From Pseudomonas sp. AOB-7 (GTDB taxonomy: Bacteria > Pseudomonadota > Gammaproteobacteria > Pseudomonadales > Pseudomonadaceae): a DNA stretch of 64,000 nt. Where the stretch lies: assembly GCF_003696305.1 (NCBI RefSeq), contig NZ_RFFK01000014.1, positions 1 to 64,000 on the forward strand, written 5' to 3'. A program made the position numbers and the translations under genes. Below are positions 31,207 through 40,118 of this stretch, piece after piece. How positions within the stretch are numbered: position 1 is the first letter of the stretch; each line of letters starts with the position of its first letter. The notes beneath the pieces were generated by a model. That model made no database searches. It had not been told where the DNA came from and saw nothing but the letters and a program-made list of their open reading frames with translations.

Positions 31207-32391
31207 TTTCATGAACGGCTCAGCGCAATGCCTGATCGCCGCTACCACATGCGGTGCTTGCTCGCTCAGTTCAGTTGAGCGTGCTAGTACCTTCTCAAGC
31301 GCGCTCAACTGCCCGCGAATTACTTCTTCTGGCCGCGCTACATCACAGATTTGGGCGAAGTCCAGCAGCCCTTGGCGCGACGCAAAGAGCGATTTGTTGC
31401 CCACAAGATCCAGCGCTAATACGTCCTCAGGAATATAGGCAGTGGTGTTGACGATATCGTAGGCTGGGGCGAGCCGCGCGTCGCGCTGAGTGGGGTTAGA
31501 ATACAGGAGTCCGAAGTTTTTCAGATGGGCGTCGCCGTTACCAACGATGCAGCTCAAGGTCACGATGGCGAAAAGCTGTGCCAGCGATTCTTGCACCTGC
31601 TCAGGCGCGCAGAACAGGCGTATGGCTTTGGCGATGGCCGAATAGCTCTTGCTGTACTTTTGCTCCGCAGCCAGCCCCATTAATGCAGCCATGTCTTCGA
31701 AGCCGATAGGATTGAGCTGCTTATCCCGATCGAAGCGGCGCATGACGAATAGCTTGGCATTGTCGGAGAGATAGAATTCCGGCACAGCAATGCCCACCTC
31801 CTTTGCCACGGACATGCAAAGGAACTCGTTGATCGCCAGCCCCGGAAACTCATCCCGACCGCTCTTGATGATCAGGTCAGAGGTTTTCGAGGTGAAGCGC
31901 TGTGGCACTGAGTCCTGATGCTCCGGCACCAGCACCTTAGGCTGGACTCCCGATATACCAGCACGCAGGATGTAGCGATCCACCAGGCCGGCAAAAATAT
32001 CTTCTGCACCGTCCCAGGCGAGGATTTCTTCCAGTTTTTCTCCGGGGAACCGCTGCCTGCGTAACAGCGCATCGACCTCAGGCGAACTGACCGCCACCCG
32101 CCCGATAGGCGAACTGCTGCCAGACAGTGCCAACAGCAACATCGGGTCAACGTTCGCCACCTTGGCCAGACGGTTGCGCAGTTGCTCCAGGACGTAGCCT
32201 TCCGGCAGGTTCATCTGGAAAATGGGGTGCAGCTCCCGATGGCGGTATTCGTCCAAGCGCACCGGCATGAGCAAGCTGATTGCTGCCTGCGCCTTGGCGT
32301 CCTCGTGGTAGCGGAACAGATAGTCTGTGCCGCTGCTAAGAATCTTCCCACTGTCACCCTCAGGCGTTGCAACCTGCAGCACGGCCGTCAT
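31195..32391 (-). CDS. hipA: HipA-family serine/threonine kinase toxin
   Basis: The 398-residue protein has an N-terminal subdomain (FRYHEDAKAQAAISLLMPVR, FQMNLPEGYVLEQLRNRLAK) and the kinase core: ATP loop region GISGVQPKVLV, KSGRDEFPGLAINEFLCM, catalytic CIVGNGDAHLKNFGLLYS and metal-binding APAYDIVNTTAYIP. HipA phosphorylates glutamyl-tRNA synthetase in E. coli and causes persistence. All main motifs are present. Its start overlaps the hipB stop by one base. Confidence 0.92.
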   Translation of the reverse strand: MTAVLQVATPEGDSGKILSSGTDYLFRYHEDAKAQAAISLLMPVRLDEYRHRELHPIFQMNLPEGYVLEQLRNRLAKVANVDPMLLLALSGSSSPIGRVAVSSPEVDALLRRQRFPGEKLEEILAWDGAEDIFAGLVDRYILRAGISGVQPKVLVPEHQDSVPQRFTSKTSDLIIKSGRDEFPGLAINEFLCMSVAKEVGIAVPEFYLSDNAKLFVMRRFDRDKQLNPIGFEDMAALMGLAAEQKYSKSYSAIAKAIRLFCAPEQVQESLAQLFAIVTLSCIVGNGDAHLKNFGLLYSNPTQRDARLAPAYDIVNTTAYIPEDVLALDLVGNKSLFASRQGLLDFAQICDVARPEEVIRGQLSALEKVLARSTELSEQAPHVVAAIRHCAEPFMKTFG

Positions 32392-32642
32392 CAGTCGAAT
32401 ACTCCATGGATTTCGTCCAGAGTGGGCATGGCTGCCGGCACCACGTTGAGTTCAGAGTCGAGGGCGGCCAGCACTCGCGCATAGGCAATCATCCCCACCG
32501 AGAGGTCGCCCTTCTCGATGGCGATAACCTTTTGCCGGGTGATGCCCGCCAGGGAAGCGAGCGCGGCCTGCGTCAGCCCGCGATTCAGACGGCGCTGCCG
32601 AAGCTGCTCGCCAAGTCGCTGTGTGATGAGGGAATAGTCCAT
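32391..32642 (-). CDS. hipB: HipB-family antitoxin (XRE)
   Basis: The 83-residue protein has an XRE HTH: ITQRLGEQLRQRRLNRGLTQ, AALASLAGITRQKVIAIEKG, then LSVGMIAYARVLAALDSELN. It should bind HipA and repress the operon. The ATG at 32642 is used here. A TTG at 32660 with AAGG upstream would add six residues. Two GTATAC sites overlap and precede the start and are likely operators. Confidence 0.88.
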   Translation of the reverse strand: MDYSLITQRLGEQLRQRRLNRGLTQAALASLAGITRQKVIAIEKGDLSVGMIAYARVLAALDSELNVVPAAMPTLDEIHGVFD

Positions 32643-32647
32643 GTTCT

Positions 32648-32683
32648 GTATACGAGACAATTTACCTTATATGTAACGTATAC
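32648..32683. promoter_or_regulatory. paired GTATAC palindromes before hipBA
   Basis: The palindromic hexamer GTATAC occurs at 32648-32653 and 32678-32683, 30 bp apart (about three helical turns), with CGTATAC shared on one side. An AT-rich spacer between them could hold the promoter. Regular spacing next to an autoregulated antitoxin gene suggests HipB operators. Confidence 0.45.
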
Positions 32684-32843
32684 CGAACCAGCGGAGAAAT
32701 CAAAGCGAATGGGCTGATAAGATCAAGAATTGACGCTGCCCGGATCACCCGCTCTCCCGCGCCCCTCTACGACATAGCTGGTTTGCCACCAAACCTAGCG
32801 TCAATAGGCTGAATTCACTGGAATGGCGCTATGGCATGGAGCA

Positions 32844-33128
32844 ATGAAGACACTATTGTTACTGATGGCTCAGTACGACGGGAAAGCAATAATCCCGCTT
32901 GATCAAGTTTGCCAGGACTACTTTTCGCATCTCAGCCCCGAAATGTTCCAACGCAAGGTACTGAGCGGTGTGCTAAGGATCCCCATCGTACGCCTCGAAC
33001 CGAGCCAGAAAGCCGCCAAGGGAATACACCTTGAGGACCTGGCCGCTTATCTCGATATCCAGCGCGCAGAAGCGCTCAGAGAGCGCGACCAACTCAGCGG
33101 CGGCCTCCGCGCCGGGAGAGGCCGTTGA
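32844..33128 (+). CDS. PrtN-like (pyocin activator family) DNA-binding protein
   Basis: The 94-residue protein has KTLLLLMAQYDGKAIIPLDQ, VCQDYFSHLSPEMFQRKVLS and IVRLEPSQKAAKGIHLEDLA, then AYLDIQRAEAL, the PrtN family signature. PrtN activates pyocin genes in P. aeruginosa. Small PrtN-like proteins next to integrases are good candidates for excisionase or element-control factors. The gene is convergent with the integrase and their 3' ends overlap by 35 bp. The ATG at 32844 is preferred over the upstream 32823 start because the conserved fold begins there. Confidence 0.85.
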   Translation: MKTLLLLMAQYDGKAIIPLDQVCQDYFSHLSPEMFQRKVLSGVLRIPIVRLEPSQKAAKGIHLEDLAAYLDIQRAEALRERDQLSGGLRAGRGR

Positions 33129-34296
33129 TAGTACGGTCTCCATACTCGACACTCGACGCCAACAGCCGCGGCAGCCACGCCCACCCCGCATAAGAATCGC
33201 CACGCCCATTCAGATGGGTATAACGCCGCAACGAGTTCCAATCCCTATGACCGGAAACACTTGCCACACGGGGGATATCCCACCCCATTTCGAATAACCG
33301 GCTAACTCCGTCGTGGCGAAGATCATGGAAGTGCAGATCCGGGATGCCTGCACGCTCGCAGGCTCGTCTCCATGCAGTGGACACCGACTCACTGTTGTAG
33401 GGAAAAATTTCGTCGCATGTGCGCGGCATGCTCTTCACGATCGCCCAGGCCTCATCCGGCAAATGACACCACACGTTATTGCCGATCTTATCGCCCGGAT
33501 TCTTCATATCCCGCACCATCACCATCTGCCGTGACTCGTCCAGGTCATCCCAGCGGATACGGCAAATCTCGTCCTGCCGGCGCGTTGAAAAGATCGCGAA
33601 GCCCGAAACTTTCAGCATATTGATGGAGGTAGGCCGACTTGCCAGAACCTTCTGGAACTCCATGAAAACCAGGTCGAGCTCCTTTAAAGAAGGTCGGCGG
33701 TCTCGCTCACGGCTCTTAAGCTTGTAACCTAGCTTGGCCAACACTTTCCGCGCATCCGCCATGGCGTGCGGGTCGACATCACACCCCCAAGCTGGGCGAG
33801 CAACAGACAGCACCGCGCCGAGATGAGCAAGATCATTACCAGCCGTTTGCGGCTGAACCCCACCCCCTTCAGCACTCATACGCCAGAGAGCGTAATCGAC
33901 CAGCACCTGAGCATTGACCTTACGGTCTTCGCACTCGCCCAGATAGCTCTTGGCAATAGCCTCCAGCGTCGCCTTCTTGGTCTTACCCATCGGCCGCGCT
34001 TTGCTGTACTCCTCCAAATAGGTCTCAATCATGGAAGCAACGGTAGTCCCGGAGCGATTTGCCCGTTCGATGGCACCTGGCTCGCTCAGCTCGGTCTCTC
34101 GTCGCTTGGCCCAAGCCTGTGCAGCCTGTTTGCGGGTGAAAGTCTGGCTCTCTTGGTAGACTTGCGCCCCATTCTTCTTGATCCGGATTTGCACGGTGTA
34201 GCGGAGCGAGCCGTCCGCACTCTTTCGGGCTCGGATGGTTGCCACGGCAGTCTGCCCTCCTGGCTGGTGGTACAAGAAGTTTTTCAGGTGGTACAT
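33094..34296 (-). CDS. int: tyrosine site-specific recombinase (dusA-type ICE integrase)
   Basis: The 400-residue integrase has an N-terminal arm-binding region (TIRARKSADGSLRYTVQIRI), a core-binding SAM-like domain (GTTVASMIETYLEEYSKARP) and the catalytic domain. This has Arg in FSTRRQDEICRIRWDD, HxxR in HDLRHDGVSRLFEMGWDIPR, His in SVSGHRDW and the nucleophile Tyr in NSLRRYTHLNGRG. It is read away from dusA, with 66 bp between its start and dusA. Integrases of this arrangement insert in the 5' end of dusA. A palindrome covers its start codon. Confidence 0.93.
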   Translation of the reverse strand: MYHLKNFLYHQPGGQTAVATIRARKSADGSLRYTVQIRIKKNGAQVYQESQTFTRKQAAQAWAKRRETELSEPGAIERANRSGTTVASMIETYLEEYSKARPMGKTKKATLEAIAKSYLGECEDRKVNAQVLVDYALWRMSAEGGGVQPQTAGNDLAHLGAVLSVARPAWGCDVDPHAMADARKVLAKLGYKLKSRERDRRPSLKELDLVFMEFQKVLASRPTSINMLKVSGFAIFSTRRQDEICRIRWDDLDESRQMVMVRDMKNPGDKIGNNVWCHLPDEAWAIVKSMPRTCDEIFPYNSESVSTAWRRACERAGIPDLHFHDLRHDGVSRLFEMGWDIPRVASVSGHRDWNSLRRYTHLNGRGDSYAGWAWLPRLLASSVEYGDRTINGLSRRGGRR

Positions 34297-34307
34297 TTTA
34301 CCACCTG
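34285..34307. promoter_or_regulatory. palindrome overlapping the integrase start codon
   Basis: CAGGTGGTA-CATTT-TACCACCTG has nine-base perfect arms and contains the integrase start (complement of CAT at 34294-34296). A half-site, GGTGGTACAAG, lies inside the gene at about 34264. A repressor bound here would block transcription or translation of int. It could also be an integrase arm site. Confidence 0.55.
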
Positions 34308-34362
34308 CTTTAGGAAAATGCCCGGAAACCCCTGAAAACCCGTTGAGAACGCGACACGCGAA

Positions 34363-35373
<1,011 letters not shown>

Positions 35374-35600
35374 GCCAGCGGCAGCGGTTCGCCGGCTTTG
35401 CTCAGCTGGCGGTGCAGCTCGCGGCTGGGGATACCCCGCTCGTCATCGGCGCCGGACAGCGCCTCGGCCACCTTCAGCTGCGACATGCAGCAGCGCAGCC
35501 CGCACGCGCAAACATTGTCAGTGCGACAGCCCTCGCTGCCCGTTGAGCCGCCCAGGCACCTCGGGTAAGGTCGTGACATCCGCAACGACAAGGCTCCGTC

Positions 35601-36527
35601 ATGACCTCCAAGCTGGAACAACTCAAGCAGTTCACCACCGTGGTTGCCGACACCGGCGACCTAGACGCCATCGCCCGCCTGCAACCGGTGGATACCACCA
35701 CCAACCCCTCGCTGCTGCTCAAGGCCGCCGCGCTGCCGCGTTACGCCGAGCTGCTGGGGCGCGCGGTGACAGCCGGCCGGGGCGACCTCGGCCTGGCCTG
35801 CGACCACTTCGCCGTGGCCGTCGGTCAGGAGATCCTCAAGGTGATTCCCGGGCGTATCTCCACCGAGGTGGACGCCCGCCTGTCCTTCGACACCAACGCC
35901 ACCCTGCGCCGCGCCGAACGCCTGATCGGCCTCTACGAGCAGGCCGGCATCGGCCGCGAGCGGGTGCTGATCAAGATCGCCTCGACCTGGGAAGGCATCC
36001 GCGCCGCCGAACAGCTGGAAAAAGCCGGCGTGCAGACCAACCTGACCCTGTTGTTCGCCTTCGCCCAGGCCCAGGCCTGCGCCGATGCCGGGGTGTTCCT
36101 CATCTCGCCCTTCGTCGGGCGCATCTACGACTGGTACAAGAAGGCCGAGGGCCGCGACTTCGTCGGCGCCGAGGACCCCGGCGTGCAGTCGGTGGCGCGC
36201 ATCTACGACTACTACAAAGCCAACGGCTACCAGACCGTGGTGATGGGAGCGAGCTTCCGCAATCTGGGCCAGATCGAACAACTGGCCGGCTGCGACCGCC
36301 TGACCATCAGCCCGGAGCTGCTGCAGCAACTGGCCGACGACCAAGGCCAACTGAGCCGCCGACTGGCCCCCGGCGCCGCCGGCGAAACCCGCCGCAGCCT
36401 GGATGAAAGCGCCTTCCGCTGGGCGCTCAACGAAGACGCCATGGCCACCGAGAAACTCGCCGAAGGCATCCGCCTGTTCGCCCGCGATCAGGAAAAGCTC
36501 GAAGCGCTGCTCGCCGCCAGGGCCTGA
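35601..36527 (+). CDS. tal: transaldolase
   Basis: The 308-residue protein has LKQFTTVVADTGDLDAIARL, TTNPSLLLKAA, the Schiff-base lysine in VLIKIASTWEGIRAA (about Lys125), LTLLFAFAQAQACADAGVFL and SPFVGRIYDWYK. It is the TalB type of the non-oxidative pentose phosphate pathway. A strong bidirectional terminator follows directly. Confidence 0.95.
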   Translation: MTSKLEQLKQFTTVVADTGDLDAIARLQPVDTTTNPSLLLKAAALPRYAELLGRAVTAGRGDLGLACDHFAVAVGQEILKVIPGRISTEVDARLSFDTNATLRRAERLIGLYEQAGIGRERVLIKIASTWEGIRAAEQLEKAGVQTNLTLLFAFAQAQACADAGVFLISPFVGRIYDWYKKAEGRDFVGAEDPGVQSVARIYDYYKANGYQTVVMGASFRNLGQIEQLAGCDRLTISPELLQQLADDQGQLSRRLAPGAAGETRRSLDESAFRWALNEDAMATEKLAEGIRLFARDQEKLEALLAARA

Positions 36528-36534
36528 AACGCAA

Positions 36535-36564
36535 AAAGGGGCGCCCGCATGCGGGCGCCCCTTT
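36535..36564. terminator. bidirectional terminator between tal and the STAS gene
   Basis: A near-perfect palindrome has stem AAAGGGGCGCCCGC / GCGGGCGCCCCTTT around a two-base centre, with A-runs on one side and T-runs on the other. It fits two convergent genes. Confidence 0.85.
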
Positions 36565-36578
36565 GCATTGTTCGCCTG

Positions 36579-37073
36579 TCAGTGCCGCTCGAGGGCGCTG
36601 ACCAGATCGTGGAAGGCCTCGCGGTTGGAGTCGTTGAGCCCCATGAGGATGCGGTGGGCCTCCAGCACCTTGGCCTTGACCACCTCTTCGGACTGATCCT
36701 GCGACGGCAGATCGTCCAGCGCCTCAGGGCACGGCACCGGCCGGTCGACGATATTGAACACCTGATCGAAGCCCATCGACTGCAGCAGGCGGGTGATGTC
36801 GTCGTGGGTGGTGACCACGGTGGGCAACAGACCGACCTTCTGCCGCGACAGGATCGACAGCTTGGCCAGCAGGCCGAGGGTGGTGCTGTCGATACTGCGG
36901 GTTTCGGTCAGGTCGATGACGATGGCCGAGAAATTCAGCGCGGTGAAGATCTTTTCAATCGTGGCATCCAGCGCCGAACAGAGCGTCAGGCGCACTTCGC
37001 CGACGAATTTGAGGACGAAGGTCCCGTCCTGCTCGGCGAATTGGATACGACCGGGGCTTATCCCAGGATTCAT
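36579..37073 (-). CDS. rssC: STAS-domain anti-sigma factor antagonist (RssC-like)
   Basis: The 164-residue protein has an STAS fold: FVLKFVGEVRLTLCSALDAT, IVIDLTETRSIDSTTLGLLA with likely phosphorylatable Ser63, and GFDQVFNIV. A C-terminal extension of about 50 residues follows. It is co-transcribed with and overlaps the response-regulator phosphatase upstream, which should dephosphorylate it. Genes in this order next to tal correspond to PA2797 and PA2798 of P. aeruginosa (from memory). Confidence 0.85.
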   Translation of the reverse strand: MNPGISPGRIQFAEQDGTFVLKFVGEVRLTLCSALDATIEKIFTALNFSAIVIDLTETRSIDSTTLGLLAKLSILSRQKVGLLPTVVTTHDDITRLLQSMGFDQVFNIVDRPVPCPEALDDLPSQDQSEEVVKAKVLEAHRILMGLNDSNREAFHDLVSALERH

Positions 37074-38254
37074 GCAAGGTTCCTGCTTAACACCAGCAAG
37101 GCGATATCATCCGGCATCTCGCCCAGATTGGCCAGACCGAGAACTTGACGCAAACCGTCTAGACTGCCGCCAGCCTGGCTAACCAGTTGTGGCAGCGCCA
37201 ATTCCTTGTCCTTCAGCGTCTCGCCCGGCAACAGGTCGAGAATGCCGTCCGACAACAGCGTCAGGCTGAACGACTCGGGCAGTGGCATGACGTGATCGGC
37301 GTATTCGGCCTCCTCGAACAGCCCCACCGGCAGCCCGCGGCCTTCCAGGTAACGGGCCTCGCCTTTCTCGAACAGCACCGGCAACGGCAGGTGGCCGCCG
37401 ATGCTGTAGGTCAGTTGTCCGCTCTGCTCGTCGATCACCCCGCCGAGCATGGTCACGTGCTTGCCCAGCTTGCAGTTGATCAGCCCGCGGTTGATGTGGC
37501 CGAGCACTTCCGAGGGCTTGAACTCCGGCAGCAGGCCGCCGCGGCGCGACTCGTAGAGCAGCCGGGTGGTCATGAACTTGAGCAGCACGGTGACGAAGGC
37601 CGAGGACGCGCCGTGGCCGGACACGTCGGCCAGATAGAAGGCGATGCGTCGCTCGTCGACGCGGAAGTAGTCGACGAAGTCGCCGGACAGGTACAGCGAA
37701 GGGATGATCTGGTGGGCGAAGGTCAGGCTGTCGACCTGCCAGGGCGTCACCGGCAGCATGTTCATCTGCACCTGACGCCCGGCGTTCTGGTCTTCCTGCA
37801 ACAGGTGCAGGCTGGCCTGCAGCTCGCGGTTGGCGGTTTCCAGCTTCTCGCGGTAGCGCTGGTTCTCCAGACGCAGGCGCGAGCGATCGAGGGCGCGGCG
37901 CACCGAGTGCTCGAGCACCGCCAGGTCTTCCAGGGGCTTGATCAGGTAGTCGGCGGCGCCCAGGCGCAAGGCCTCCACCGCATCGTTCATGACGCCGGCG
38001 CCGGACACCACGATCACCGGCACCTCGACGCCGAGGGCGTTGATCCGGCGGATCAGTTCGAGGCCATCGACCTGCGGCATGCGCAGGTCGCAGATCATCA
38101 GGTCGGGCTTGGCCTGCTGGAACACTTCCAGCCCCTGCAGGCCGTTGCTGGCCTGCAGCACCTTGAAGCCGCTGTCCTCGAGGTAGGCCGCGAGGCTGGC
38201 ACGCACGACTTCGTCGTCATCGATGATCAGCAGAGTGGCACTGGTTTTGTGCAT
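37070..38254 (-). CDS. rssB: response regulator with PP2C/SpoIIE phosphatase output (RssB-like)
   Basis: The 394-residue protein has a receiver domain (acidic pocket IIDDDEVVRASLAAYL, phospho-acceptor Asp56 in LMICDLRMPQVDG, KPLEDL), a coiled linker (about 125-165) and a SpoIIE-type PP2C domain with LYLSGDFVDYFR, ADVSGHGASSAFVTVLLKFM and LLSDGILDLLPGE. The start at 38254 (MHKTSATLL) is chosen because the receiver begins immediately and upstream codons are not conserved in character. It controls the STAS antagonist, and through it probably sigma-S in pseudomonads. Confidence 0.9.
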   Translation of the reverse strand: MHKTSATLLIIDDDEVVRASLAAYLEDSGFKVLQASNGLQGLEVFQQAKPDLMICDLRMPQVDGLELIRRINALGVEVPVIVVSGAGVMNDAVEALRLGAADYLIKPLEDLAVLEHSVRRALDRSRLRLENQRYREKLETANRELQASLHLLQEDQNAGRQVQMNMLPVTPWQVDSLTFAHQIIPSLYLSGDFVDYFRVDERRIAFYLADVSGHGASSAFVTVLLKFMTTRLLYESRRGGLLPEFKPSEVLGHINRGLINCKLGKHVTMLGGVIDEQSGQLTYSIGGHLPLPVLFEKGEARYLEGRGLPVGLFEEAEYADHVMPLPESFSLTLLSDGILDLLPGETLKDKELALPQLVSQAGGSLDGLRQVLGLANLGEMPDDIALLVLSRNLA

Positions 38255-38467
38255 GGGGTATCCAGGCAAACTGCGCCGGGGCAATTGGGTGACGGCCCGT
38301 GGCGCGGCGCCGCGTAGGTGGCGTCAGGGCGAATTCAAGGGGCAGACGGTACTCCCATCCGTCGACCGATTCAAGCCGGCGCCAGTCGTCGTTCGGCGAC
38401 TTTACAGGGCAAATCGGCGAGGGTTATAAGAGCCGCAGGAGAACCTTATAACAAGAGGACAGCGTCC

Positions 38468-38767
38468 ATGAGTCAGAGTGATCGAGCGTACAGCGAGAAA
38501 CGTGACTACATCCGCATGCGACTGGAAGCGCCAGTAACCCTGCACCATGGCGGGCGGGAAATTTCCGCGCTGTGTCTGGATCTGTCCAGTACCGGCATGC
38601 AACTCGAGGCCGAAGTCGCGCTGAGCATGGGCGACCGGGTCAAGGTCCACATCCCCTCCGAGCACAGTGAGCTGGCCGGCCTCGACGCCCAGGCCGAGGT
38701 GGTGCGCATCGCCGACCTGGGCGACGGTCGCCAGTCGCTGGGCCTGGCCATCCTGTCGATGAGCTGA
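38468..38767 (+). CDS. PilZ-domain c-di-GMP-binding protein
   Basis: The 99-residue single-domain PilZ protein has the arginine region EKRDYIRMRLEAPVTLHHGG and the DxSxxG motif in CLDLSSTGMQLEAEV, both needed for c-di-GMP binding. It ends with QSLGLAILSMS. It is divergent from rssB and is followed by a strong terminator. Confidence 0.9.
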   Translation: MSQSDRAYSEKRDYIRMRLEAPVTLHHGGREISALCLDLSSTGMQLEAEVALSMGDRVKVHIPSEHSELAGLDAQAEVVRIADLGDGRQSLGLAILSMS

Positions 38768-38781
38768 CATCTGCACTTACG

Positions 38782-38808
38782 AAAAAGGCGGCCAAGGGCC
38801 GCCTTTTT
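38782..38808. terminator. bidirectional terminator between pilZ and mlaA genes
   Basis: AAAAAGGCGGCC-AAG-GGCCGCCTTTTT is a perfect 12-bp stem with a T-run on both strands, between two convergent genes. Confidence 0.9.
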
Positions 38809-38822
38809 CATGCCCGCCAAAC

Positions 38823-39527
38823 TCAGAAGTCGTCTTCGACCTGGCCGTCCTGCACCTTGAACTCGCGGTTCTGCAGGTAGGCGTTGCGGATGAAGATGTA
38901 CTTGTCGCCGCTGATCAGCTTCTCCGCCGACAGCAGGCTGGCGCGGGTGTCGACCACATCCACGGCGCGGGTGACGTTGCGCGTCGGCACATGGCCCATG
39001 TAGGGATAGGGCTCGAGGAAGCTGTCCGGCAGCTTGCCGGTGGCGTCGCGCACGCTGCTCGGGCCGAGGAACGGAATCACCAGGTAGGGGCCGCTGCCCA
39101 GGCCCCAGGCGCCGAGGGTCTGGCCGAAGTCCTCGTCGTTCTTCTGCAGGCCCATCGGCGTGGCCACGTCGAAGAAGCCGAGCAGGCCGAAGGTGGTGTT
39201 GAAGATCAGGCGCCCGGTATCCACTCCGGCGTCGTGCATCTTGCCCTGCAGCAGGTTGTTGGCCAGGTTGCCGACGTCGCCCAGGTTGCCGAAGACGTTG
39301 TGCACGCCGTCTTCCAGAAACTGCGGGGTGACTGCCTGATAACCCTGCGCCACGGGCTTCAGCGCGTAGGTGTCGAGGGTGTCGTTGAAGCGGAACATGG
39401 CGCGGTTGAAGCCTTCCCAGGGGTCGTCCTCCGAGGCGGCCTGCGCCATCGCAGGCAGCAGACTCAGGCCGACGAGCGCCATCAGGCCGCCGAGGCGCAC
39501 GATCCAGCGAGCACCGTTCACATGCAT
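38823..39527 (-). CDS. mlaA: MlaA/VacJ phospholipid-asymmetry outer-membrane protein
   Basis: The 234-residue protein has a signal peptide (cleavage near MAQAASEDD) and the MlaA core: DPWEGFNRAMFRFNDTLDTY, NVFGNLGDVGNLANNLLQGK, RLIFNTTFGLLGFFDVATPM, DFGQTLGAWGLGSGPYLVIP and PSSVRDATG. It removes misplaced phospholipids from the outer leaflet and hands them to MlaC. No lipobox cysteine is visible, unlike E. coli MlaA. Confidence 0.92.
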   Translation of the reverse strand: MHVNGARWIVRLGGLMALVGLSLLPAMAQAASEDDPWEGFNRAMFRFNDTLDTYALKPVAQGYQAVTPQFLEDGVHNVFGNLGDVGNLANNLLQGKMHDAGVDTGRLIFNTTFGLLGFFDVATPMGLQKNDEDFGQTLGAWGLGSGPYLVIPFLGPSSVRDATGKLPDSFLEPYPYMGHVPTRNVTRAVDVVDTRASLLSAEKLISGDKYIFIRNAYLQNREFKVQDGQVEDDF

Positions 39528-39632
39528 TGCAGTCTCTCCTTGAGAAAAGTAGTGTGGCGACCCGCCAGCGGCCACCGAGGCCGCGCAGTATATAGCCTGA
39601 GCCCCCTGATGGCAGCATAGCGGACAACCCCG

Positions 39633-40043
39633 ATGATCGAGAAAATGCTTCTGCACACCGCCCATATCCCCGTGCGCTGGGGCGACATGGACAGCTACGG
39701 GCACGTCAACAACATCCTCTATATGCAGTACCTGGAAGAAGCGCGGATCGCCTGGTTCGAACGCGTCGGCGTGGCGATGAACGACGCCCCGCAGGGCCCG
39801 GTGGTGCTGCAGACCCAGCACACCTACCTGAAACCCGTGGTTCACCCCGCCACCGTGGTGGTGCAGCTGTATGCCGGCGCCCTGGGCCGCAGCAGCCTGG
39901 TGCTCGAACACCGCCTGTCGACCCTGGAAGATCCGCAGCGCTGCTATGGCGAGGGCTACTGCAAGCTGGTCTGGATCGAGCATGCCAGCGAACGCTCGGT
40001 GCCCCTGCCCGAGCACCTGCGCGCCCTGCTCGGCGGAGGCTAA
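39633..40043 (+). CDS. acyl-CoA thioesterase (4HBT/YbgC-like hotdog)
   Basis: The 136-residue hotdog protein has the catalytic region VRWGDMDSYGHVNNILYMQY, then LEEARIAWFERVGV, and a central strand VVLQTQHTYLKPVVHPATVV. It hydrolyses acyl-CoA thioesters; the substrate is unknown. It is divergent from mlaA, as PA2801 is from vacJ in P. aeruginosa. Confidence 0.88.
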   Translation: MIEKMLLHTAHIPVRWGDMDSYGHVNNILYMQYLEEARIAWFERVGVAMNDAPQGPVVLQTQHTYLKPVVHPATVVVQLYAGALGRSSLVLEHRLSTLEDPQRCYGEGYCKLVWIEHASERSVPLPEHLRALLGGG

Positions 40044-40118
40044 GCGGCGTCATCGCCCGGTCATCCTGTGGTCATCTGCGCGCCCTAGAGTGGCCTAGAC
40101 CATCGCAGGGATGACCCT

